From: OM182 bacterium MED-G28
GTDB lineage: Bacteria; Pseudomonadota; Gammaproteobacteria; Pseudomonadales; Pseudohongiellaceae
DNA: 64,000 nucleotides
Assembly: GCA_002457215.1 (NCBI GenBank)
Contig: NTJZ01000002.1
Span: forward strand, 186,001-250,000
Direction of reading: 5' to 3'
How positions within the stretch are numbered: the first letter of the stretch is position 1; every line of letters starts with the position of its first letter. Made by a program: the position numbers and the translations under genes. Shown piece after piece: positions 46,445 to 55,065 of the stretch. Below the pieces are notes generated by a model that saw nothing but the letters and a program-made list of their open reading frames with translations, was not told the origin of the DNA and did not search any database.

Positions 46445-46627
46445 AAACGACTCATAGATAACTTCTTAGAAAATTTATAAGTCTGCATTCTAGTTACCCC
46501 AGCATCATTTTCACATACTGACTTAATTAGTAGCGATATTTCCAAATTAGCAGAGAAAATCTGTTTAAAAAAATCATTTCTTAAGTATTTTTCAATTTAA
46601 GTTGATTAACTTTTAAGCAAAAACAAA

Positions 46628-46658
46628 TGGATGTCCTGTAATATAAACTGGATGTCCT
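46628..46658. repeat. Direct repeat TGGATGTCCT, period 21 bases
   Basis: TGGATGTCCT occurs at 46628-46637 and again at 46649-46658, and the following bases (TAATAT/TTATAT) are also alike, so the repeat unit is about 16 bases with a 21-base period. Two turns of the helix separate the copies, which would suit cooperative protein binding. It lies 180 bases after the transposase gene. Confidence 0.65.
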
Positions 46659-46788
46659 TTATATTGAAAAGCTTAAGATAAAATAAATTCTCTAAGTATC
46701 AGATATACAAACGTTTATTATTTTTCTAGCATTAAGCTTTAATTGGAGGGGGCTGGTACACCACTTTATTTGTTAATTTTGAAGACTG

Positions 46789-46848
46789 TTGACAAGTAGC
46801 ATAAATCACTAGATATTGTTTGACTTTAGTCGACTAACACTATATGTT
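46789..46848 (+). promoter_or_regulatory. Two overlapping promoter-like elements with a palindrome
   Basis: TTGACA (46789-46794) is followed after 17 bases by GATATT (46812-46817). A second pair, TTGACT (46820-46825) and TATGTT (46843-46848), also has a 17-base spacer, and that spacer contains the perfect palindrome TTAGTCGACTAA (46826-46837). Both point right, towards the ORF at 47063. A start near 46855 would leave a leader of about 210 bases. Confidence 0.45.
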
Positions 46849-47062
46849 GCGCTCCTAAGTGTCCGCTAACATGTTGAATTTACAGGGCAAGATTCAGAAA
46901 TAGCCTGGATAAGCGATTTATAAAAGCACAGGAAAAACAGCGGTTTTAAAAAAAATGGTAAATTTGTGGTTCGCTTAAAGTTTAGAAAATAACACAGAGG
47001 CATCTAAGAAAATCACATTTTAAACATCGATAATTCACTTAGCATAGCTGGAGCTAAATCGA

Positions 47063-47239
47063 ATGAGTAAACTCGCTCGTATAGTAGTCGAAGGGACTGA
47101 AAGCGAAAGGCTGCAAGAGGCAGAATTTGATAGCGATAGCCTTTATCTGAAAAAGCAGAAGGAAGACGAGATCCGAATGAAGCTTGATCAGTTTGCAAAA
47201 GAACTTTCTCAAGTAAAAAAACAGCGAAACAAATACTAA
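47063..47239 (+). CDS. Small charged protein, 58 residues, unknown
   Basis: The ATG at 47063 has GGAG nine bases upstream and opens a frame of 58 codons ending at 47239. The product starts MSKLARIVVEGTESE and is strongly charged with a helical, coiled-coil-like second half (LYLKKQKEDEIRMKLDQFAKELSQ). It has no signal or membrane segment. I recognise no family. Support comes from the ribosome site, the upstream promoter-like boxes and the non-random charged composition. Confidence 0.5.
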   Translation: MSKLARIVVEGTESERLQEAEFDSDSLYLKKQKEDEIRMKLDQFAKELSQVKKQRNKY

Positions 47240-47429
47240 AAAAGCTGTTTCCCAAATCACAAGGTGAATAGTTGCTCTACTCACTTATCCCCGCCCCTCT
47301 TCGTTAAAAAGTAAAATTTTCTCAAAAGCCCAACATCTGATCTATTTATTCCAAAAAACAGTCTGCTTCTTTCAGTTTATTTTCCCCGCGGAGGGAGTAC
47401 ACTTGTTCACTAGGTTTAAAGGGGAATCA

Positions 47430-47801
47430 ATGCGAAAATTATTTAATATCATGACTGTTTTACTTCTAAGTACGATGCTGTTTGCTTGCATAAGTGAAAG
47501 AAATTACTCGCCGTTGTTGAGAGCAGAGCCAGAAAGAAATAGTGAGTTGACTCGTGCACCTCGAACCCTCCGGCTTTTCTATGACGCATTGCCAGATGTT
47601 GCTCAAAGCAGTTTAAAGCTAGTTGGCCCTAGCGGCGAGCACGAGCTTCGTGGACTTCACACTATGGCTGCGGATGATCTTATGATTGAAATCATGGATC
47701 CGGTGACTACCGGCGACTACAGCGTGGAATGGAGGGCCGTAGTGGGTGATGACCCGACTGTATATTCGGGGCATTTTAATTTTTCTGTGCGTGGAAACTA
47801 G
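47430..47801 (+). CDS. CopC-like lipoprotein
   Basis: This 123-residue protein starts at the ATG at 47430, with GGGGAA upstream, and has a lipoprotein signal ending in MLFAC. The mature domain has the CopC/YobA beta-sandwich pattern: LLRAEPERNSELTRAPRTLRLFYDALPD, SSLKLVGPSGEHEL and a C-terminal TTGDYSVEWRAVVGDDPTVYSGHFNFSV. True CopC binds copper through an N-terminal His and further His/Met residues; here the N-terminus is a lipidated Cys and those ligands are missing, so copper binding is doubtful. It stands alone. Confidence 0.7.
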   Translation: MRKLFNIMTVLLLSTMLFACISERNYSPLLRAEPERNSELTRAPRTLRLFYDALPDVAQSSLKLVGPSGEHELRGLHTMAADDLMIEIMDPVTTGDYSVEWRAVVGDDPTVYSGHFNFSVRGN

Positions 47802-47905
47802 ATTTACCCTAACCTCTTCCTTTTTAGTAAGGTAGATCAATCACTTGAAATGGCTAGTTTTGTATAATTATATCTTCGCGTGAATAGAAAGAACTATCAG
47901 AAAAA

Positions 47906-48685
47906 TTAACCTCTGCGTATGGTTAGGCCTCCGTCGACGGGAATGGCTGCTCCGGTAATATAAGAAGCTGCAGGCATTGCGAGGCTTAAAGTTACATGGG
48001 CGACCTCTTCGGGGTCACCATAACGTCTTAATGCTATACGACGACGCGAATAGATTTCTCGGTCTTCTTCAGGAATCCAATCAGTCATCCCAGTTAGTAT
48101 GGGTCCTGGGCAAATCGCATTTACTGTAATGCCTTCCTTGCCTAATTCCGCAGCAAGTGAACGAGTCAATCCAATGACGCCGTGTTTTGATGAAGTGTAT
48201 GGGCTATTGCCAGCGCTGGCACCCAATCCTTCGGTCGAAGCGATATTGATAATTCGGGGTGATTTCGATTTTCGCAGATAGGGCAGGGCAGCTCTAATTG
48301 TGCGAGTGTGTGAGGTCAGTAAGACACTGACACTTTTCGTGAATCTTTCCTCATAATCCTCGTCATCGATAGGAGTTCTTAATGACACTCCTGCATTATT
48401 AATTAACACATCTATCCCACCGTAACTTAAGACTGCTTCTGTTATACAATTTTCGATTGCGCGCGCATCTGTGACATCTAGCTGCCAGGCTTTTGCTTCA
48501 CATTCTGCTTGTAATATTTGTTCTACTGTCTCTGAAACGGCGGATTCGTTCAAATCACTAGCCGCAATCTTAGCACCATATTCCGCAAACAATTTTGCAG
48601 TCGCACGTCCCATGCCGCTGCCGGCACCTGTTATAAATACTACTTTTCCTTCGATCGACCGGCTTAAATTGGATAATTTCTTCAT
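47906..48685 (-). CDS. Short-chain dehydrogenase/reductase
   Basis: This 259-residue SDR has the cofactor motif TGAGSGMGRA, an Asp after the second strand (ASDLNES) that favours NAD(H), INNAG, the catalytic Ser in NIASTEG and the YTSSK motif, with CPGPILTGM and the C-terminal ITGAAIPVDGGL. The start at 48685 avoids overlap with the gene upstream; an ATG at 48712 would overlap it. It is the last gene of a three-gene minus-strand run with a molybdoenzyme and a cytochrome b. The substrate is unknown. Confidence 0.87.
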   Translation of the reverse strand: MKKLSNLSRSIEGKVVFITGAGSGMGRATAKLFAEYGAKIAASDLNESAVSETVEQILQAECEAKAWQLDVTDARAIENCITEAVLSYGGIDVLINNAGVSLRTPIDDEDYEERFTKSVSVLLTSHTRTIRAALPYLRKSKSPRIINIASTEGLGASAGNSPYTSSKHGVIGLTRSLAAELGKEGITVNAICPGPILTGMTDWIPEEDREIYSRRRIALRRYGDPEEVAHVTLSLAMPAASYITGAAIPVDGGLTIRRG

Positions 48686-48693
48686 GGCACTAC

Positions 48694-49476
48694 TTAAGCT
48701 CCAGCATACCAATGAAAACCAAAGTCTGAATTTAATCCGCCAGTGCCTCTTCCAAAACCTTCAACCGACGAAACCACTTGAATTGATTTAATAAATTTTA
48801 GCTGTTTGTAGCCGCAGTGGCGCTCGACGCGCAAGCGCACGGGAGCACCATTGCCCAGAGGAACATCTTTTCCATTCATTCCATAGGCGAGAATAGTTTG
48901 TGGATGCACTGCGTCAAACATGTCATAACCTTCGTACCAACCACCGTAGGCATCAATCATAATGTATTTTGCTTCTGTTGTGATTCCACCAGCAGCCTCA
49001 AGAACAGACATTAATGGTGCTCCAGTCCATTGGGCGATTGCTGACCAGCCTTGTTCACAAATGTGCATAGTAGTTTGTGTGCGCCGCGGCATGCGCTTTA
49101 AATCTTCGAGGGAAAGCGATACAGGATTATTGACTAAACCTGTAATAGGCAAGCGCCAATCTGCGTAGTTTCCTGCACGCAATCGCTGGTACTCTTCATC
49201 ATCGGGGTTGCTCTGATTCCATACAGGAAAATTCTTTGTAATTTCGCTAGCGTCGTGTTCTTGCACTAATTGCTGATTCGATAACAGCATTCTTTGGCTC
49301 GCCATCGTCATCACGTCAGCAACACCCATAAAGCCTTCTCTTATAACCGGCGGTTTATAAAACTGGGTGTCGCAGCCAGTAAGTAGAAGGCCACCAAGTG
49401 CTCCGGATCCAGACATTAGTTGCCTTCTGGTTAACTTGATTTCATTGATGTTTTGAAGAGTCTTTTTCGTACTCAT
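48694..49476 (-). CDS. Sulfite oxidase family molybdoenzyme lipoprotein
   Basis: This 260-residue protein belongs to the sulfite oxidase/MsrP (YedY) family. The molybdenum-binding Cys140 lies in HICEQGWSAIAQW, followed by YGGWYEGYDMFDAVHPQTILAYGMNGKDVPLGNGAPVRLRVERHCGYKQLKFI. The N-terminus has a twin-arginine-like TRRQLMSGSGALGG and a lipobox LLTGC (Cys35), so it would be a TAT-exported lipoprotein. It lies next to a cytochrome b gene with a 4-base overlap, as in MsrPQ and some periplasmic sulfite or sulfoxide systems. Substrate: sulfite, methionine sulfoxide or another oxyanion; undecided. Confidence 0.87.
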   Translation of the reverse strand: MSTKKTLQNINEIKLTRRQLMSGSGALGGLLLTGCDTQFYKPPVIREGFMGVADVMTMASQRMLLSNQQLVQEHDASEITKNFPVWNQSNPDDEEYQRLRAGNYADWRLPITGLVNNPVSLSLEDLKRMPRRTQTTMHICEQGWSAIAQWTGAPLMSVLEAAGGITTEAKYIMIDAYGGWYEGYDMFDAVHPQTILAYGMNGKDVPLGNGAPVRLRVERHCGYKQLKFIKSIQVVSSVEGFGRGTGGLNSDFGFHWYAGA

Positions 49477-50198
49477 AATGATTCCTCAGCATTTTCTGAA
49501 TGGATTTCATACTTGCCGATCAACATCGACCGTAGTTGATTTACTGCCCCTGCAATTATCATTTCGACAAGATGCACAAAAACAAAAACTACTAAGAGGA
49601 GTGAGCAAATTACGTGTAATGTTCGAGCAGTTTGCCTACCTCCAAACAAATCAATTAAATCAGGAGAAATTGCAGTGAATGCTGGCATTTGAGCAAATCC
49701 GCTAATAATCATAAACGGAAACAGAGCAAACAAAACAAACAAATAGGAAATTTTCTGCAAAATATTATAGCTAGCAGCTGACTCTCCTTTTGCTGCTTTT
49801 AATTTTATATGCCGCGCAAATTCTGACTTTAGATTTCTAATTGAAAGTTGTTCTCTTGTTGGTAACATCTTTTGGTAGAACTTTTTTTGCCAGCCATTCC
49901 AAATCAAGTAAATCATGCCGTTAATTACGAATACCCAAGCGAATAGGTAATGGTAACTGCGACCCCAGCGACGATCGCCTAGTTCTTCAGCCCGCTCCCA
50001 AGAAATACCCCAATCTTCCAGCCTGAAAATAGCTGGATAGCCTTGAAACCCAACCTTTCCCCAATACAACTCAGGGAAATGTAGAAATATCATGATGCCG
50101 CTGTAGAGCAGATAAAAAAAAGAAACGACCATAATCCAATGACAGATACGGGCATTGATTGTATGGCGAAAGATCCAGTTTCTAGCAGTTGAAGGCAT
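49473..50198 (-). CDS. Cytochrome b561-type membrane subunit
   Basis: This 241-residue protein has four transmembrane segments with haem-ligand histidines at 12 and 20 (RHTINARICHW), in GRSYHYLFAWVF, and in LHVICSLLLVVFVFVHL. It resembles the b-type cytochrome family of formate dehydrogenase, hydrogenase and thiosulfate reductase, not the MsrQ ferric-reductase-like type. It is the likely quinone-linked partner of the molybdoenzyme encoded next to it, with which it shares a 4-base overlap. The C-terminal tail is polar. Confidence 0.85.
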   Translation of the reverse strand: MPSTARNWIFRHTINARICHWIMVVSFFYLLYSGIMIFLHFPELYWGKVGFQGYPAIFRLEDWGISWERAEELGDRRWGRSYHYLFAWVFVINGMIYLIWNGWQKKFYQKMLPTREQLSIRNLKSEFARHIKLKAAKGESAASYNILQKISYLFVLFALFPFMIISGFAQMPAFTAISPDLIDLFGGRQTARTLHVICSLLLVVFVFVHLVEMIIAGAVNQLRSMLIGKYEIHSENAEESL

Positions 50199-50422
50199 GA
50201 ATAGGCACTTCTTATTTTGTAGTTTCTATACAGTAAATAGTTTTACAGTAAAAACTTAAACAAGCAAAGACTATGCATTTTTAACCCCTGAAAATGGCAC
50301 TAATTAGCCAAGAGGTTGAATAAGTATGGGTTCTGAGCCCTGACAACTTTATTTAATTGTCACAGACAATATTTAGTTCCATGTGTATACTTGCTCCTGA
50401 ATGTTCATTCCTTTTCCCGTTA

Positions 50423-52951
50423 ATGCCTAAATCCCCTAAGTCTTCTGATCCGTTCGCATCTCGCGAGTCGGAGAAGTACGCGAACCCCATACCTAGTCGA
50501 GAATTTATTCTTGCGCATCTGGAAGACTGGGGTGCGCCCTCATCTTTTTCTAAGCTGTGCAAACAGCTCGGGCTGAATGGAGAAGAAAGAATAGAAGGGC
50601 TGCGACGGCGACTTATCGCGATGAGTCGGGATGGACAAATTATAAGTAATCGAAAAGGAGCCTATGGACTAGCTACACACATGGATTTAATAAAAGGAGT
50701 TGTGCAAGGCACAAAGGATGGAGTGGGTTATTTAATACCCGAAGATGGGTCAGGAGATTTGTTTCTGAGCCTTCGTGAGATGGAAAAACTATTTGACGGT
50801 GATCAGGTACTGGCGCGACTGAATGGTTTCGATAATCGCGGCAGAAAAGAGGGGACCGTCGTTGAAATACTTAAAAGGCGTCATGATCAAATTGTGGGTA
50901 GATTTTTTGTGGAGTCAGGTTTTGGTGTAGTAGTGGCTGACAACAAACGCATCGGTCACGAAATTCTTATACCAGAGAAACAGATGGGCGAAGCCAAAAG
51001 TGGTGAGTTTGTTGTTGCTCAAATCTCAGAATATCCAAGTCGTCGACGCAAAGCAATCGGCACTGTTACCGAAGTCTTGGGTGATCACAGCACGCCTGGG
51101 CTAGAAATTGAAGTTGCCATACGTAGTCATGGTTTGCCGCATACATGGTCAGCAGAGGTCAAAGAAGAAACAGCAAAACTGCCAAATTCAGTAGACTATA
51201 AAGACACTATTAACAGGTTTGATTTACGAGACATTCCCTTTGTTACTATTGATGGCGAGGATGCAAAAGATTTCGATGATGCTGTTTTTGCGCACCAGCA
51301 TCAACGTGGAAACTGGACCTTGTATGTCGCTATTGCTGACGTATCAAATTATGTGCAAATAGATAGCGCGTTAGATAAAGAGGCCATTAATCGCGGAACC
51401 TCAGTTTATTTCCCTGGTCACGTAATTCCGATGCTGCCTGAAGCATTGTCAAACGGATTGTGCTCATTAAAGCCGAAGGTCGATCGGCTGGCGATGGTTT
51501 GTGAAATGGAGATATCAGCGGACGGCGAAATGACTGGCTTCAACTTCTATGAAGCCGTAATACATTCTCATGGACGAATGACATATACAGAAGTCGCAGA
51601 CATTCTGCAGACTGCGGCTAATGAGACTCTTGAGAAGGTGCAGAAAAAGTTGCGGGCGAAACATAAACCCTTAATTCAGCATTTCGAAAGCCTTTATTCA
51701 CTTTACAAGTCACTACGAACTTCCCGAGAAAATGATGGGGCGATGGATTTTGAGTCCTCGGAAACACGCATAGTATTTGGGAAAGACCAAAAAATTAAAG
51801 AAATCATTCCGGTTGAGAGAACCGATGCTCATCGTTTAATAGAAGAATGCATGTTGTGTGCAAACATCGCTGCTGCGCGCTTGTTAGAGCAGAATGAAAT
51901 TCCAACATTATTCCGTACTCATGAAGGCCCCAATCTCGATAAATTAAAAAATGTTAGAGAATTTCTAATTGAGCTGGATCTCCATTTAGGAGGAGGTGAG
52001 AAACCGACACCCGAAGATTATTCCCGGTTACTTGCTGTTGTGGCGAAGCGTCCCGATCGGCAATTGCTGCAGACTCTGCTTATTAGGTCGATGATGCAGG
52101 CAGTCTATCAGCCAGAAAACATTGGTCACTTCGGGCTGGGATTTCCAGAGTACACACACTTTACTTCACCTATTCGCCGTTATCCGGATTTATTAGTGCA
52201 TAGGGCTATTCGCTACCTGATTCGAAATAAGCCTGGCGCACACCTCCAGAAATACGAATCAGCCAAAAAACTGGATAAGAAAAAGATCTACCCTTATGGT
52301 GCCTCTGAAATGGATAGTTTTGGTGTAAATTGTTCCGCAGCAGAGAGGCGCGCCGATGCGGCTAGTTACAACGTAATTGATTGGTTGAAGTGTGAATACA
52401 TGACTTCCCATGTGGGAGATGAGTTCTTTGGCACCATTATTTCCGTGACAAGTTTTGGTCTATTTGTTGAGCTCGATGATATTTATATAGAAGGCTTGGT
52501 GCACATTTCGGAACTCAGCAATGATTACTATCACTTCGATCCGGTTAGGCATTGCCTGGAAGGAGAAAGAAGTAAACAGGCTTATCGTTTGGGTGATCGA
52601 TTAGAGGTCAAAGTGGTAAGAGTGGACATTGAAGAAAAGAAAATCGAACTACAAGCGAAAGGCTTTAAGGAAATTAAATCGAAATGGAATAAGAAGCAGG
52701 CTTCATCGAAATCCAGAAAACTAAAAAGAGGAAAAGTAAAAAAAACAAAATCAGGTGCCAAACACGAGACAGTCAAATCTTCTGAAAAAAAAACACAAAA
52801 GAAAGCAAAGCTAAGTACAAATAAAAGAGCCAATAGCAAATCGAGCCAAAATCCCACTTTTGAGAAGAAGAGGGAAAATTCTAATAAGAGCAATGCAAAG
52901 AAAAATAAAGCTAAACAGATATCAGCTAAGCGTGGAAGAGATAGAAATTAG
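50423..52951 (+). CDS. rnr: Ribonuclease R
   Basis: This 842-residue exoribonuclease (from the ATG at 50423) has an N-terminal winged-helix region, two cold-shock domains, the RNB catalytic domain with DGEDAKDFDDAVF (metal Asp cluster), GHVIPMLPEALSNGLCSL and FTSPIRRYPDLLVHRAI, and a C-terminal S1 domain (DEFFGTIISVTSFGLFVELDD). About the last 110 residues are very rich in Lys and Ser. No clear Shine-Dalgarno precedes the ATG; in-frame TTG 50357 and ATG 50381 upstream are alternatives. rlmB follows after three bases. Confidence 0.94.
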   Translation: MPKSPKSSDPFASRESEKYANPIPSREFILAHLEDWGAPSSFSKLCKQLGLNGEERIEGLRRRLIAMSRDGQIISNRKGAYGLATHMDLIKGVVQGTKDGVGYLIPEDGSGDLFLSLREMEKLFDGDQVLARLNGFDNRGRKEGTVVEILKRRHDQIVGRFFVESGFGVVVADNKRIGHEILIPEKQMGEAKSGEFVVAQISEYPSRRRKAIGTVTEVLGDHSTPGLEIEVAIRSHGLPHTWSAEVKEETAKLPNSVDYKDTINRFDLRDIPFVTIDGEDAKDFDDAVFAHQHQRGNWTLYVAIADVSNYVQIDSALDKEAINRGTSVYFPGHVIPMLPEALSNGLCSLKPKVDRLAMVCEMEISADGEMTGFNFYEAVIHSHGRMTYTEVADILQTAANETLEKVQKKLRAKHKPLIQHFESLYSLYKSLRTSRENDGAMDFESSETRIVFGKDQKIKEIIPVERTDAHRLIEECMLCANIAAARLLEQNEIPTLFRTHEGPNLDKLKNVREFLIELDLHLGGGEKPTPEDYSRLLAVVAKRPDRQLLQTLLIRSMMQAVYQPENIGHFGLGFPEYTHFTSPIRRYPDLLVHRAIRYLIRNKPGAHLQKYESAKKLDKKKIYPYGASEMDSFGVNCSAAERRADAASYNVIDWLKCEYMTSHVGDEFFGTIISVTSFGLFVELDDIYIEGLVHISELSNDYYHFDPVRHCLEGERSKQAYRLGDRLEVKVVRVDIEEKKIELQAKGFKEIKSKWNKKQASSKSRKLKRGKVKKTKSGAKHETVKSSEKKTQKKAKLSTNKRANSKSSQNPTFEKKRENSNKSNAKKNKAKQISAKRGRDRN

Positions 52952-52954
52952 TCT

Positions 52955-53707
52955 ATGAGCGGACAAATTTTCCATGGATTTCATGCCGTCCGAGAATTAC
53001 TTAAGCACCAGGCAGGACATGTTGCTCAAGTGTTAGTTCAAGCTGGGCATAAAAATAAGCGCATGGAAATTATTCTTTCCCTTGCCGCTGAGCAGGGTAT
53101 TCAAATTTTAGAAACGGACAAAGCTGACTTAGATAAGAAAACAGATGGGAAGCACCAGGGAGTCATTGCAGTTATAAAGCGAGGAAGTGCTGCCTCGGAT
53201 AATATGTTGTCTGAGCAAGACATGTACGAGCACATTAAATCTCTTACTTCTCCATTCTTACTTATTCTTGATGGTGTGACGGATCCCCATAATTTGGGTG
53301 CCTGTTTAAGAACTGCTAATGCGGCAGGTGTTGATGTGGTTATTACTCCAAAGGATAAATCCGCAACGTTAAATCAGACAGTCAGAAAAGTAGCGAGTGG
53401 TGCCGCCGAATCAATCCAGTTAGTAACGGTAACCAATTTAGCCCGTTGTTTGGAAAAACTTAAGGAGGTCGGTGTTTGGATTATTGGAACCGATGATAAG
53501 GCAAAGGTTTCACTCTATGGGCAGGACTTTCGGGGGCCTCTTGCTCTCGTTATGGGTTCCGAAGGTAGCGGATTACGCAGACTCACTCGTGAGAAATGTG
53601 ATTACTTAATTTCAATTCCCATGGCAGGAGACTTAAGTAGTTTGAATGTTTCCGTTGCAACAGGTGTAGCATTATTCGAAGCGATCCGGCAAAGAAAAAG
53701 CGAGTAA
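52955..53707 (+). CDS. rlmB: 23S rRNA (guanosine-2'-O-)-methyltransferase RlmB
   Basis: This 250-residue SpoU/TrmH-class protein has an N-terminal substrate-binding domain (FHGFHAVRELLKHQ) and the knotted SAM-binding domain with LILDGVTDPHNLGACLRTANAAG, ALVMGSEGSGL and SIPMAGDLSSLNVSVATGVALFE. It methylates G2251 of 23S rRNA. It follows rnr by three bases, the standard arrangement. Confidence 0.95.
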   Translation: MSGQIFHGFHAVRELLKHQAGHVAQVLVQAGHKNKRMEIILSLAAEQGIQILETDKADLDKKTDGKHQGVIAVIKRGSAASDNMLSEQDMYEHIKSLTSPFLLILDGVTDPHNLGACLRTANAAGVDVVITPKDKSATLNQTVRKVASGAAESIQLVTVTNLARCLEKLKEVGVWIIGTDDKAKVSLYGQDFRGPLALVMGSEGSGLRRLTREKCDYLISIPMAGDLSSLNVSVATGVALFEAIRQRKSE

Positions 53708-54218
53708 GCAAGGTTTCAATAACTCTAGTAGCATTTACCGGTATTTGTGTCTTGGATCGTCTTACTAAAGGTCGAAATCAGGTTTTTATCGCTTGAAGTG
53801 ACATCGATGTCTAATTAAAGCGGCGATGTTATCTGGCTGATTCAAATACTGGCTTACGTTAAAGTATGAGTACCCTAAGAATAAAGCTTCCTATTGAGCA
53901 GCGCCTGAACTAGGCACCAGTGTCAGGAGTGGCGAGTTTCTTGGTATGGGGTCTTTCTCCAAGATCAGCTTCCGATGTTTCATCGGGTGACAGAATCTCC
54001 GGCTTTGGCATAGGCTAATAGGTAACTGATTCAATGCTAATGGCCCTTGAAAAAGCGTGAAAAGGTGGGAAATAGCGTCAAATGCAGTTGCATCAGCCCT
54101 CGAAACTCTCTAGAATTCCGGCTCTTTTATCGATGGGGCTTGTCTCCATCCTACACAACTCCTTGTCTTACCACGCGCGCTAGCGTTAGCTGGAAGGCTC
54201 AATCCATGAGGAGTCTCT
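53708..54218. other. Intergenic region of 511 bases before rpsF
   Basis: No open frame of note is present. It must hold the promoter of the ribosomal-protein operon. Near its 3' end a 7-bp hairpin (54132-54138 with 54144-54150) and a smaller bulged hairpin at 54171-54193 precede the ribosome site GAGGAG, suggesting a structured leader. No tRNA-like fold was found. Confidence 0.5.
54171..54193 (+). promoter_or_regulatory. Possible S6:S18-binding leader hairpin
   Basis: CCA (54171-54173) pairs with TGG (54191-54193) and GCTA (54179-54182) with TAGC (54187-54190), leaving a one-sided bulge of five bases and a GCGT loop, about 26 bases before the rpsF start. rpsF leaders in many bacteria bind the S6:S18 complex through a bulged hairpin with a conserved CCG. 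The CCG is not evident here, so the match is tentative. Confidence 0.3.
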
Positions 54219-54791
54219 ATGAGACACTATGAAGTAGTATTCTTGGTGCATCCGGACCAATCAGAGCAGGTTCCAGGGATGATCGAGCGCTATACCCAAT
54301 TGATGGCTGATAACAACGGCAAAATCCACCGTATGGAGGATTGGGGCCGTCGTCAATTAGCTTATCCGATTAATAAAATCCACAAAGCACACTATGTCCT
54401 CATGAACATAGAGTGTGATGGAGAGATTTTGGAAGAGTTAACCACCCTGTTTCGTTATAACGACGCAGTGCTGCGAAACCTAATCATCAAAACTAAAAAA
54501 GCTGAAACTGAAGAATCTTTAATTCTAAAGGGTGAGCGTGAGGGAAAGGAACGCAAAGCCCGCGCTGAACAAAAGCGTAAGATCGAAGAAGAGGCAGCTG
54601 CCTCTGCCGCTGAAACAGCACCAGTAACAGGTGAAGCTGAATTAGACTCTGGATCTCTGGAAGAAACTGAGATTGGCAGTGAGTCCGCGGCATCTAGTGA
54701 AGATGCAGAAGAAATTTCGGACGATGCTCCCGAAGAAGCAATTGCTGCAGATGCAGCAGAGTCCGAAGAAGCAGATACAGAAGAAGAGTAA
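54219..54791 (+). CDS. rpsF: 30S ribosomal protein S6 with long acidic tail
   Basis: The S6 domain (residues 1-100: [38 protein letters not shown]) is normal. It continues into a tail of about 70 residues (122-190) made mostly of Glu, Ala, Asp and Ser, with no Lys or Arg after residue 121. E. coli S6 is about 131-135 residues with a short glutamate tail that RimK can extend. A strong GAGGAG site precedes the ATG. First gene of the rpsF-rpsR-membrane protein-rplI operon. Confidence 0.95.
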   Translation: MRHYEVVFLVHPDQSEQVPGMIERYTQLMADNNGKIHRMEDWGRRQLAYPINKIHKAHYVLMNIECDGEILEELTTLFRYNDAVLRNLIIKTKKAETEESLILKGEREGKERKARAEQKRKIEEEAAASAAETAPVTGEAELDSGSLEETEIGSESAASSEDAEEISDDAPEEAIAADAAESEEADTEEE

Positions 54792-54821
54792 CTCTTCCAA
54801 TAGTTAAGTTAGGAAAAGATT

Positions 54822-55052
54822 ATGGCTCGTTATTTTCGTCGACGTAAGTTCTGCAAATTTACAGCAGAAGGCACTGAACAAATAGACTATAAAGATTTAG
54901 AAACCTTGAAGGCTTATGTATCTGAAACTGGGAAAATAGTCCCGAGCCGAATTACTGGTACTAAAGCTCGCTACCAACGCCAGCTTGCAACTGCGATTAA
55001 GCGAGCAAGGTATTTAGCACTGATTCCCTATACGGACAGTCACCAGGTTTAA
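54822..55052 (+). CDS. rpsR: 30S ribosomal protein S18
   Basis: This 76-residue protein has the sequence pattern [69 protein letters not shown]. It forms a heterodimer with S6 on the 30S platform. It starts 30 bases after rpsF. Confidence 0.97.
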   Translation: MARYFRRRKFCKFTAEGTEQIDYKDLETLKAYVSETGKIVPSRITGTKARYQRQLATAIKRARYLALIPYTDSHQV

Positions 55053-55065
55053 ACAGGTTTAATTA

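Larger units (their letters stand above)
46445..47062. other. AT-rich non-coding region downstream of the transposase, 618 bases
   Basis: There is no open frame of note. It holds a 10-base direct repeat with 21-base period, two promoter-like elements and a perfect 12-base palindrome, listed separately. It ends at a 58-codon ORF. It may carry an IS end, a long leader or a small RNA, but I cannot identify one by sequence alone. Confidence 0.55.

Noticed and set aside
45206-47062. CRISPR array or integron near the transposase
   Set aside because: Only two copies of a 10-base repeat are present, with no regular spacers and no cas or integrase gene.
52582-52893. Minus-strand 103-codon hydrophobic frame opposite the RNase R tail
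   Set aside because: It is the antisense of Lys-rich codons (AAA/AAG read as TTT/CTT), which always yields Phe/Leu-rich shadows.
53708-54218. tRNA gene between rlmB and rpsF
   Set aside because: I looked for a T-loop consensus and a 7-bp acceptor stem and found none; no tRNA was recognised anywhere in the window.
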